From an uncultured Actinomycetes bacterium (GTDB lineage: Bacteria; Actinomycetota; Thermoleophilia; Miltoncostaeales; Miltoncostaeaceae): 7,873 bases of DNA. Position 1 is the first letter of the stretch; each line of letters begins with the position of its first letter. The translations under genes were made by a program, and so were the position numbers. The DNA lies in assembly GCA_937862675.1 (NCBI GenBank), contig CALMEC010000086.1, forward strand, positions 1 through 7,873, read 5' to 3'. Of the stretch, positions 1 through 5,551 are shown one piece after another. The notes under the pieces are model-generated. The model ran no database searches, had not been told where the DNA came from, and saw only the letters and a program-made list of their open reading frames with translations.

Positions 1-399
1 ATCGAGAACCTGGGGATGGAGGACACCACCAAGGAGGCCGTGCAGGTCGGTGGCAGCTTCAGCTGGTTCGAGCCGTTCCGCAACCTGTACGCCGCGATGC
101 CCTCGATGCACGTGGGCCAGACGATCCTCTACGCCTTCGCGATCACGCTCCTGGTGCGCTCACCCTGGAGGTACCTGATCTGGCTGTGGCCCGCGTTCAT
201 GCTCACGACGGTCATGGCGACGGCCAACCACTACTGGATGGACGCGGTGGGCGGGCTCGTCTGCGTCGCGCTCGCCTATGCCATCACGCGGCTGATCCTG
301 CCGGAGGACCCGCGCATGGTGCGGCCGACGGGCGTCACGACCGCATCGTCCCCCGCAGCGTCGGCCCTGGTCGCACCGGGGTCCGGCGCCGGCACCTGA
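1..399 (+). CDS. PAP2-superfamily (PAP2_3 / inositolphosphotransferase-like) membrane protein, 3' fragment
   Basis: The frame is open from base 1, so the true start lies before the window; the ATG at 16 is probably internal. The visible 132 codons cover the C-terminal half of a PAP2-type protein. Seen: AAMPSMH (the PSxH motif with its catalytic His), a hydrophobic stretch, a second hydrophobic stretch, then ATANHYWMD, which fits the last PAP2 motif (His-x3-Asp). A final membrane segment and a low-complexity Ala/Pro/Gly tail follow. This spacing, with MPSMH rather than PSGH, resembles the PAP2_3 or Aur1/Ipt1-like group. These are integral membrane enzymes that transfer or remove lipid phosphate groups, and in actinobacteria some act on inositol phospholipids. 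The substrate cannot be read here. The gene converges on the second PAP2 gene. Family assignment is fairly sure; the function is open. Confidence 0.8.
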   Translation: MENLGMEDTTKEAVQVGGSFSWFEPFRNLYAAMPSMHVGQTILYAFAITLLVRSPWRYLIWLWPAFMLTTVMATANHYWMDAVGGLVCVALAYAITRLILPEDPRMVRPTGVTTASSPAASALVAPGSGAGT

Positions 400-411
400 T
401 CCACGGAAGCG

Positions 412-442
412 CCCCGGACCCGGCGTCCATGGGCTGCCGGGG
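412..442. terminator. hairpin between convergent PAP2 genes
   Basis: CCCCGG (412-417) pairs with CCGGGG (437-442), with an inner CCC (419-421) / GGG (431-433). A second small hairpin CCGGC-GGA-GCCGG follows at 446-458. TGATCC (397-402) and GGATCA (463-468), each containing one of the two stop codons, bracket the whole gap. The position between converging genes fits a bidirectional terminator. There is no T-tract, which is common in high-GC actinobacteria but weakens the call. Confidence 0.45.
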
Positions 443-465
443 AGGCCGGCGGAGCCGGTCCCGGA

Positions 466-1080
466 TCAGACGGTCCTGGTCCGCCCGCGACGCGAGAGGA
501 CGTTCCACGCGGGACGCATGACCGGATCGGTGACCGCGCTCACCCAGCCGACGATCCGCTCGAGCGGCCGGCGTCCGAAGCGCATCACGATCCACGCCGA
601 GAACAGACCGACCAGCAGTCCGCCGACGACGTCTCCGGGATAGTGCAGACCGACCATCACGCGGTCGACGGCGATCGCCGCGGCCATGACGATGAACCCC
701 CACCCGATGCGCCGGCTCAGGAAGAGGACCGCGAACGCGATCGCGAACGCCGCCCCCGCATGGTCGCTGGGGAACGACGGATCGGCTGACGACGGTACGA
801 AGAAGAGGGGCGCCGCCGGATGTGCGACGGCGGGGCGTTCGCGGACCACGATGTGTCCGATCACCTGGTTGACGGCGAGGGCGAGGCCGGCCGCGGTGAG
901 GGCCGAGGCGGTCATCATCTTCCCGCGTGGACGGTTCCCGGGCCGGTCGAGCAGCCAGAGACAGCAGGTGGCGATGGCGAGTACGGGCACGCTCCAGACG
1001 GTGAAGTCCGCCATCTCCTCGGTCAGGGCGGGATGGCCGGCCAGATGCTCGTTGACGAGGTGGAAGATCGTCCAGTCCAT
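466..1080 (-). CDS. PAP2-family phosphatase, possibly BcrC-like undecaprenyl-diphosphatase
   Basis: This is a complete 204-residue membrane protein with a GGGGAG ribosome-binding site (1086-1091) 5 nt before its ATG. The three PAP2 phosphatase motifs are in order: RxRP around residues 80-83 (RERP), PSDH at 104-107 with catalytic His107, and R140-x5-H146-x3-D150 (DRVMVGLHYPGD). Hydrophobic segments at about 29-44, 58-75, 108-122, 127-144 and 151-167 suggest 5-6 membrane spans, with a basic C-terminal tail. Two positions are atypical. The Lys of the KX6RP motif falls on Gly75, and the Ser of the SR motif is Asp139. A missing Lys is, as I recall, usual in BcrC-like members, whose NQxIG...RxRP pattern this resembles. 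BcrC enzymes recycle undecaprenyl diphosphate for wall synthesis. Other lipid phosphatase roles (PA, PGP) cannot be excluded. It follows ruvB on the same strand after a 147-bp gap and probably has its own promoter. Confidence 0.85.
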   Translation of the reverse strand: MDWTIFHLVNEHLAGHPALTEEMADFTVWSVPVLAIATCCLWLLDRPGNRPRGKMMTASALTAAGLALAVNQVIGHIVVRERPAVAHPAAPLFFVPSSADPSFPSDHAGAAFAIAFAVLFLSRRIGWGFIVMAAAIAVDRVMVGLHYPGDVVGGLLVGLFSAWIVMRFGRRPLERIVGWVSAVTDPVMRPAWNVLSRRGRTRTV

Positions 1081-1111
1081 GTGCGCTCCCCGTGGTTCGT
1101 GTCGCTCGGCG

Positions 1112-1139
1112 AGTATCGACCACGTGGTGCGTCCCGCAA
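1112..1139 (-). promoter_or_regulatory. candidate sigma-A promoter of the PAP2 gene with palindrome in the spacer
   Basis: On the minus strand TTGCGG (1139-1134) and GATACT (1117-1112) are separated by 16 bp, about 32 bp before the PAP2 ATG. A perfect 10-bp palindrome, ACCACGTGGT (1119-1128), fills most of the spacer, where a repressor could sit. The hexamers match consensus only partly, so this is a candidate. Confidence 0.35.
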
Positions 1140-1192
1140 AGACGATCTGGTGACACCGGCAGCGACCGGTGCGCGCTGGTCCATCCGATCCG

Positions 1193-1218
1193 CGGACGGG
1201 ACGACGTCGTCTCGTCCG
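1193..1218 (-). terminator. palindrome just after ruvB, likely end of ruvCAB operon
   Basis: A 26-bp near-perfect palindrome begins 9 bp past the ruvB stop. The arms CGGACGGGACG (1193-1203) and CGTCTCGTCCG (1208-1218) pair over 11 positions with one imperfect pair and a 4-nt loop. A second 6-bp hairpin, CACCGG (1154-1159) / CCGGTG (1166-1171), lies further downstream. There is no T-tract. A terminator is the simplest reading; an operator is also possible. Confidence 0.45.
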
Positions 1219-1227
1219 ATGGTGGCG

Positions 1228-2259
1228 TCAGAAGAGTCCGGGCTGTGCGTCGCCCCGCCGCGGCTCGGGCAGTCCCAGATGCCGGAACGCACGCGGTGTG
1301 CCCTGGCGACCCCGGGGGGTGCGGATCAGAAGCCCCTCCTGCAGGAGGTAGGGCTCGTAGACGTCCTCGATCGTGTCGGACGACTCGCCCACGGCGTCGG
1401 CGATGGTCCCGAGGCCGACGGGGCGTCCCTCGAACGTCTCGCACAGGACCCGCAGGATGCGGCGGTCCAGCTCGTCCAGACCCGCGGCGTCCACCTCGAG
1501 CAGCCGGAGCGCCCCCTCCGCAGCCGCGGCGTCGATCGCCCCGGTGCCGCGCACCTGCACCACATCGCGCACACGGCGCAGCAGCCGGTTGGCGATGCGC
1601 GGCGTACCGCGTGAGCGCGCCGCCAGCATCGCGGCCCCGTCGTCCGTGATGCCGACCTCGAGGAGGCCGGCCGATCGCCGGATGATCCCGGACAGGTCGT
1701 CGGTGCCGTAGTAGTCGAGGCGCTCCACCACCCCGAAGCGATCGCGCAGCGGCCCGGCCAGCAGGCCGGTGCGCGTCGTGGCGCCGACCAGGGTGAAGTG
1801 CGGCAGGGCGAGCCGCAGTGTGCGCGCCGACGGTCCCTGCCCGAGCATGACGTCCAGCTGGAAGTCCTCCATCGCCGGATAGAGGGTCTCCTCGATCGAG
1901 CGGTTGAGCCGGTGGATCTCGTCGATGAACAGGACGTCGCCGTCGCCGAGCTGGGTGAGGACCGCCGCCAGATCGCCCTTCTTCTCGAGCACCGGACCGC
2001 TGGTGGGATGGAAGCCGACCTCCATCTCGTTGGCGAGGATGGCGGCCAGGGAGGTCTTGCCCAGGCCCGGCGGACCGGCCAGGAGCACGTGGTCGAGCGC
2101 CTCGCCGCGCTGGCGGGCCGCCTGAAGGAAGATGCCGAGCTTCTCGCGCACGGCCGGCTGGCCGACGAAGGCGTCGAGCGTGCGGGGACGCAGCGAGCGG
2201 TCGAGGTCGTCCTCCCCGGGGATGTCCTCGGGATCGGCCAGGCGCGGGTCGTCGTTCAT
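1228..2259 (-). CDS. ruvB: Holliday junction branch-migration DNA helicase RuvB
   Basis: This is the ATP-driven motor of the RuvABC resolvasome. Hexameric rings assemble on either side of a RuvA-bound Holliday junction and pump DNA through it during recombination and fork repair. At 343 residues it has normal RuvB length. Visible landmarks: the N-terminal RPRTLDAFVGQ segment (about 24-34), Walker A GPPGLGKT (62-69), Walker B LFIDEIH (110-116), sensor-1 VGATTRTG (158-165), the arginine-finger region GPLRDRFG (169-176), sensor-2 GTPRIANRLLRR (218-229), and a C-terminal winged helix ending in RGRQGTPRA (316-324). The ATG lies 4 nt after the ruvA stop, so translation is probably coupled. The N-terminal acidic leader (about 20 residues) is poorly conserved, as is usual. 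Nothing looks damaged. Confidence 0.98.
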   Translation of the reverse strand: MNDDPRLADPEDIPGEDDLDRSLRPRTLDAFVGQPAVREKLGIFLQAARQRGEALDHVLLAGPPGLGKTSLAAILANEMEVGFHPTSGPVLEKKGDLAAVLTQLGDGDVLFIDEIHRLNRSIEETLYPAMEDFQLDVMLGQGPSARTLRLALPHFTLVGATTRTGLLAGPLRDRFGVVERLDYYGTDDLSGIIRRSAGLLEVGITDDGAAMLAARSRGTPRIANRLLRRVRDVVQVRGTGAIDAAAAEGALRLLEVDAAGLDELDRRILRVLCETFEGRPVGLGTIADAVGESSDTIEDVYEPYLLQEGLLIRTPRGRQGTPRAFRHLGLPEPRRGDAQPGLF

Positions 2260-2263
2260 GCGC

Positions 2264-2848
2264 TCATCGTCCCAGTCGTCCCAGGCCGTGACGGATCAGT
2301 TCCTCGACGCCGGCGTCGGCCGGGGCGTCGGAGAGCGCCTCGTCCGCGTCCTCGGGTTTGAAGCCCAGCCCGACGAGGCCGTCGCGCGCCTGGAGGAAGG
2401 TGTCGGCGGACCCGATCGTGCGCGGACCCGAGTCGGGCGGCACGAGGGCCGCGACCTTCTCCCGCAGTTCGAGCACCACGCGCTCCGCCGTGCGCTTCCC
2501 CACCCCCTGCGCACGCTGGATCTTGGCCGCGTCGCCGCGCGCCAGCGCCACGCGCAGCTCGTCCGGCGAGTCGACGCCGCAGATGGCGAGCGCCATGCGC
2601 GGACCGACGCCGTTGACCCCGATGAACGCCTCGAACAGGCGCCGTTCGTCCACCGTGGAGAACCCGTAGAGATCCAGAGCGTCCTCGCGCACGACGAGGT
2701 GCGCGGAGAGCGCGACCTCCTCTCCCGCACCGGGGAGGGCGCGTGCCGTGGTGCCCGACACCCGCAGCAGCATGCCGACGCCGCCGACCTCGACCACGAC
2801 GGAGTCCGCCTCGATCTCGGCGAGGCGTCCGCGGACGGAACGGATCAT
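2264..2848 (-). CDS. ruvA: Holliday junction branch-migration complex subunit RuvA
   Basis: RuvA is the tetrameric protein that binds and flattens the four-way junction and recruits RuvB. The 194 residues match the family size. Seen: an N-terminal OB-fold (1-64) beginning MIRSVRGRL; two helix-hairpin-helix motifs, GVNGVGPRMAL (77-87) and GVGKRTAERVV (115-125), that contact the junction backbone; a flexible linker with PPDSGPRT (137-144); and the C-terminal RuvB-binding helical domain (about 148-194). The start is the ATG at 2848, which overlaps the ruvC TGA as ATGA. A much longer in-frame extension upstream (to 3148) is ruvC read in another frame. The stop is 4 nt before ruvB. Confidence 0.97.
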   Translation of the reverse strand: MIRSVRGRLAEIEADSVVVEVGGVGMLLRVSGTTARALPGAGEEVALSAHLVVREDALDLYGFSTVDERRLFEAFIGVNGVGPRMALAICGVDSPDELRVALARGDAAKIQRAQGVGKRTAERVVLELREKVAALVPPDSGPRTIGSADTFLQARDGLVGLGFKPEDADEALSDAPADAGVEELIRHGLGRLGR

Positions 2849-3348
2849 CGTCCGCGTCCCGCGATGCCCGCACGGACGGCGGCCTGGAGCGGCGCCCGAT
2901 GCAGATGGCAGATGGCGGCCGCCACGGCGTCCGCCGCGTGATCCGTGGCCGGTGCGGCCCCGGTGAGCCGCTCCACCATCAGCCGGATCTGGCGCTTGTC
3001 GGCGCGACCGCTGCCCGTGACCGCGGCCTTGATCTCGGTGGGCGGGTACTCCACGACCTCCACCCCGGCGGACGCGACGGCCACCAGCACCGCACCGCGC
3101 GCCTCGGCCACGCCCATGGCGGACGTGCTGACGGGATGCACGAACCACGACTCGATGGCGGCGCCGGTCACGCCGCCGGCGGAGACGATCTCGCCGATCC
3201 CGTCGAACAGGATGCGAAGGCGCTCCACGTGGTCCGTGCGGGGCTTCGTCGTGAGGGTGCCGCAGTCGCGCACCAGCAGGCGCGACCCCGTGCGTTCAAC
3301 GAGGGCCCACCCGGTGTTGGCGAGGCCGGGGTCGATTCCGAGGATCAT
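2845..3348 (-). CDS. ruvC: crossover junction endodeoxyribonuclease RuvC
   Basis: RuvC is the dimeric RNase H-fold nuclease that cuts Holliday junctions symmetrically. The protein has 167 residues. The active-site set is visible: Asp6 in MILGIDPGLANTGWA, Glu66 in AAIESWF, and His137 plus Asp140 in TDHAADA. His rather than Asp at the third position is a known variant, as in Thermus RuvC. K118-R119-Q120 lies in the usual basic segment (ADKRQIR). I chose the ATG at 3348 because the conserved N-terminus starts there; the frame stays open upstream but those codons do not look like RuvC. There is no Shine-Dalgarno at the right distance. Instead a TACATT hexamer ends 6 nt before the ATG, which suggests a leaderless message. 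It is the first gene of the ruvC-ruvA-ruvB operon. Confidence 0.97.
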   Translation of the reverse strand: MILGIDPGLANTGWALVERTGSRLLVRDCGTLTTKPRTDHVERLRILFDGIGEIVSAGGVTGAAIESWFVHPVSTSAMGVAEARGAVLVAVASAGVEVVEYPPTEIKAAVTGSGRADKRQIRLMVERLTGAAPATDHAADAVAAAICHLHRAPLQAAVRAGIAGRGR

Positions 3349-3363
3349 CGAACAAATGTACTG
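3348..3363 (-). promoter_or_regulatory. LexA-like SOS box overlapping the -10 of a leaderless ruvC promoter
   Basis: The plus strand reads TCGAACAAATGTACTG. Against the actinobacterial SOS box TCGAACNNNNGTTCGA it has a perfect left half and 3 of 6 matches in the right half. On the ruvC strand, TACATT (3360-3355) fits the -10 form TANNNT and ends 6 nt before the A of the ATG, so transcription may start on the start codon. Box and -10 overlap completely, which is how LexA represses. Across 3361-3729 the dinucleotide TA occurs only once more (3659), which makes this hexamer stand out. No good -35 is seen. Confidence 0.5.
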
Positions 3364-3649
3364 CCTCGGTCGGTCGCCTCCTGCCGCGTCGAGAAGCATC
3401 GACGACCCCGTCCACATGCGATTTCGACGCCTGTGCTCGCTCCGAGCGTCCCGAGCCGCGCTGAAAGCGCTCGAGAGGGAAAGCTCCCAGGCGTGGATGT
3501 CGAGTCTCATCTCGCCGGGTCGCCTTCGTGTCCTGCAATTCGTTCCCGGGGAACATGGACCCGTGAGCCGCTGCACAGGCCAGACGAAGGAGGGGTCGGT
3601 CAAGGATGGCTCGTCCGCGACATCCCCCTGAATCGGTCCTCGGCACGAT

Positions 3650-3684
3650 CCCGGCCCGTACTTTCGGCCGGGGCAAGACCGGCC
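3650..3684 (+). promoter_or_regulatory. overlapping hairpins and only TANNNT hexamer upstream of the ABC operon
   Basis: CCCGGCC (3650-3656) pairs with GGCCGGG (3666-3672) over a 9-nt loop. GGCCGG (3666-3671) can instead pair with CCGGCC (3679-3684), so the two hairpins exclude each other. TACTTT (3659-3664), the only plus-strand TANNNT in the gap, sits in the first loop, but no -35 is recognisable. It may be a -10, an operator dyad or a leader structure; the sequence does not decide. Confidence 0.3.
3660..3671 (+). promoter_or_regulatory. shared 12-bp motif ACTTTCGGCCGG (exporter copy)
   Basis: ACTTTCGGCCGG lies 59-70 bp before the ABC ATPase ATG and reads in the direction of that gene. An identical copy precedes the histidine kinase gene (7396-7385), also in gene orientation. 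The core CGGCCG is palindromic. It is a candidate binding site for the neighbouring response regulator. Confidence 0.4.
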
Positions 3685-3729
3685 ATTGAACCGATGTGCG
3701 CACGACGCGACGGCGCGATGGTTGAACCC

Positions 3730-4629
3730 ATGATCACTGTTGAATCCTTGACCCGGAGATACGCCGGCTTCACCGCCGTCGACAACGTCTCCTTCACCGC
3801 CCGGCCGGGCCGCGTGACCGGTTTCCTCGGTCCGAACGGCGCCGGCAAGTCCACCACCATGCGCGTCATGGTCGGTCTGACCGCCCCGACCTCCGGATCG
3901 GCCACCATCGGCGGCGTCCCGTACGCCTGCCTCCCCAACCCCGGCCTCGAGGTGGGCGTCCTCCTCGACGCCTCGGCCCAGCACGCCGGTCGCACCGGCC
4001 GCGAGATCCTCACCGTCGCCTCCGACACCATGGGTCTGCCCCGCACACGGGTCGGCGAGATGCTCGAGCTGGTCAGCCTGACCCCCGCCGAGGCCGAACG
4101 CCGCGTGCGCAACTACTCCCTCGGCATGCGCCAGCGGCTCGGCATCGCGACCGCGCTCCTCGGAGACCCCCGGGTGCTGATCCTCGACGAACCCGCCAAC
4201 GGGCTCGATCCGGCGGGGATCCGCTGGATGCGCGACCTGCTGACCGACTTCGCCCGCCGGGGCGGCACGGTGCTCCTGTCCTCGCACCTTCTCCATGAGA
4301 TCGATGTCATCGCCGACGACCTCGTCGTGATCGGCAACGGGACGATCGTCGCGGCCGGCACCAAGGACGAGCTGCTGGCCACCGCCGGGACGCTCGTCCG
4401 ATCGACGTCACCGCGCGATCTGGCCGAGGCGCTCGAACGGGCCGGTATCTCCAGCACGCTCGCCGGCGACGGCTCGGTGCGTACGGATGCCGACTCCGCA
4501 CGTGTCGGTGCGGTGGCCCTGATGGCGGGCATCGCCCTCACCGAGCTCCGGCCCGCCGAGGGCGCAGGGCTCGAAGACATGTTCCTGTCACTCACCGCCG
4601 ACACCCAACGCGAGGAGGTTGCGGCATGA
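3730..4629 (+). CDS. ABC transporter ATP-binding protein (DrrA/BcrA-like exporter ATPase)
   Basis: This 299-residue cytoplasmic ATPase probably powers the ABC-2 permease encoded next. Motifs in order: Walker A GPNGAGKST (34-42), signature YSLGMRQRLG (129-138), Walker B VLILDEP (149-155) with catalytic Glu154, D-loop NGLD (157-160) and switch His186 in SSHLLHE. The usual Q-loop Gln is not evident; the region reads VGVLLDASAQHAGRTG (75-90), resembling a common actinobacterial subgroup. The C-terminal 80-90 residues form the variable tail usual in exporters. I chose the ATG at 3730 because MITVESLTRRY is a typical family N-terminus. In-frame ATGs at 3718 and 3694 are alternatives, and none has a clear Shine-Dalgarno. 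The stop overlaps the permease start as ATGA. The substrate is unknown; drug, lipid or peptide export is a family-level guess. Confidence 0.93.
   Translation: MITVESLTRRYAGFTAVDNVSFTARPGRVTGFLGPNGAGKSTTMRVMVGLTAPTSGSATIGGVPYACLPNPGLEVGVLLDASAQHAGRTGREILTVASDTMGLPRTRVGEMLELVSLTPAEAERRVRNYSLGMRQRLGIATALLGDPRVLILDEPANGLDPAGIRWMRDLLTDFARRGGTVLLSSHLLHEIDVIADDLVVIGNGTIVAAGTKDELLATAGTLVRSTSPRDLAEALERAGISSTLAGDGSVRTDADSARVGAVALMAGIALTELRPAEGAGLEDMFLSLTADTQREEVAA
4613..4618 (+). promoter_or_regulatory. ribosome-binding site of the permease
   Basis: AGGAGG lies 7 nt before the ATG at 4626, inside the last codons of the ATPase gene. It fixes the permease start and suggests fresh initiation as well as coupling through the ATGA overlap. 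Confidence 0.8.
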
Positions 4630-5429
4630 CCGCCACGATCGTCGCCCCGGCAACCACCGTGGCCCGCCGGACCGCCCGGCCCATCCCCCTCACCCGACTC
4701 GTCATGGTCGAGCTGCGCAAGATGTTCACCACCCGCTCGGGATTCTGGCTTCTCGTCAGCATCGCCGTCCTGTCGCTCATCGCGACCGCCTCGGTCGTCG
4801 TCTTCGCTCCCGACAGCGACGTCACCTACGAGAGCTTCGCGAGGGCGAGCGGCTTCCCGATGTCGGTGATCCTGCCGATGATGGCGATACTGGCCGTCAC
4901 GAGTGAGTGGAGCCAACGCAGTGGGCTCACGACGTTCACGCTGGTGCCGAATCGCAGACGCGTGATCGACGCCAAGGCGATCGCGACGCTTCTGGTGGGC
5001 CTCGGTTCCGTGGCGATCGCCTTCGCCGCGGGTGCCGTCGGCAACGTGGCCGGTTCCGCGCTCGCCGGCGTCGACACCGTGTGGAACGTCTCGGCGTCCA
5101 TGGCGCTCCAGGTGACGCTCGGCAACCTGGTCGGCATGGCCGTCGGCTTCGCCCTCGGAGTCGTGCTGCGAAACTCCCCGGCCGCGATCGTGAGCTACTT
5201 CGTCGTCTCACTGGTCATGCCGGGCATCCTCGGCCTGCTGGCCCAGGTGCGTTCGTGGTTCGAGGACCTGCAACCGTGGATCGACTGGAACGAGACCCAG
5301 GTGGCGCTTTTCGAGGGTGCCACGAACACTGTCAGGGAGTGGGCGATGCTCGGGTCGACCACGATGATCTGGATCGTCGCTCCTGTCGTCGTCGGAATGT
5401 TGTTCCTGCGCCGCTCCGAGGTCAGGTAG
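4626..5429 (+). CDS. ABC-2 type transporter permease
   Basis: This 267-residue integral membrane protein is the probable channel partner of the ATPase. The N-terminal cytoplasmic part contains LVMVELRKMFTTRSGFW (25-41), the coupling-helix type segment common in ABC-2 permeases. Hydrophobic segments follow at about 41-60, 78-92, 117-139, 160-181, 187-206 and 244-261, giving six predicted spans. EWSQRSGLTTFTLVPNRRR (94-112) after the second span is the usual E-x(n)-G-T/L...PxRR cytoplasmic loop. A single six-span half transporter implies a homodimer with two ATPase copies. Length and layout are normal. It ends before a strong hairpin shared with the converging regulator gene. The specificity is not visible. 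Confidence 0.9.
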   Translation: MTATIVAPATTVARRTARPIPLTRLVMVELRKMFTTRSGFWLLVSIAVLSLIATASVVVFAPDSDVTYESFARASGFPMSVILPMMAILAVTSEWSQRSGLTTFTLVPNRRRVIDAKAIATLLVGLGSVAIAFAAGAVGNVAGSALAGVDTVWNVSASMALQVTLGNLVGMAVGFALGVVLRNSPAAIVSYFVVSLVMPGILGLLAQVRSWFEDLQPWIDWNETQVALFEGATNTVREWAMLGSTTMIWIVAPVVVGMLFLRRSEVR

Positions 5430-5489
5430 TCGCACGCACGGTCGGCGGTCCGACTCCGCCCCTGCCACAGGCCGCAGGTCCCGACCTCC

Positions 5490-5527
5490 GGGGAGCGTCC
5501 CCGCCGAACTGGGCGGGGACGCTCCCC
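5490..5527. terminator. 16-bp perfect hairpin between convergent ABC and two-component operons
   Basis: The left arm 5490-5505 (GGGGAGCGTCCCCGCC) is an exact reverse complement of 5512-5527, over a GAACTG loop. It lies 60 bp after the permease stop and 24 bp from the regulator stop, so it can end transcription from both sides. There is no T-tract on either strand. The stem is almost entirely G-C and very stable. Confidence 0.8.
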
Positions 5528-5551
5528 CGCCTCCGGCCTTCCGGACGGCTT

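Larger units (their letters stand above)
3349..3729. other. non-coding divergent regulatory gap between ruvC and the ABC operon
   Basis: I see no convincing gene in these 381 bp. It holds the ruvC promoter and box at one end and the control region of the exporter at the other. Other visible structure: a perfect 13-nt palindrome GTTCCCGGGGAAC (3542-3554), an 11-nt palindrome CGCTCCGAGCG (3438-3448), a strong AGGAGG (3588-3593) ahead of a 27-codon ORF (ATG 3606, stop 3687-3689), and overlapping hairpins at 3650-3684. Confidence 0.7.

Noticed and set aside
2849..3148. 100-codon N-terminal extension of ruvA
   Set aside because: It is ruvC read in another frame; the OB-fold begins at the ATG of 2848, which overlaps the ruvC stop.
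3416..3631. 71-codon plus-strand ORF in the ruvC-exporter gap
   Set aside because: It has no ribosome-binding site, an Arg/Ser-rich composition and no recognisable motif; random open frames are common at this GC content.
2743..3729. Long N-terminal extension of the ABC ATPase
   Set aside because: The open frame runs antisense through ruvA and ruvC and across the gap; it shows no domain before MITVESLTRRY.
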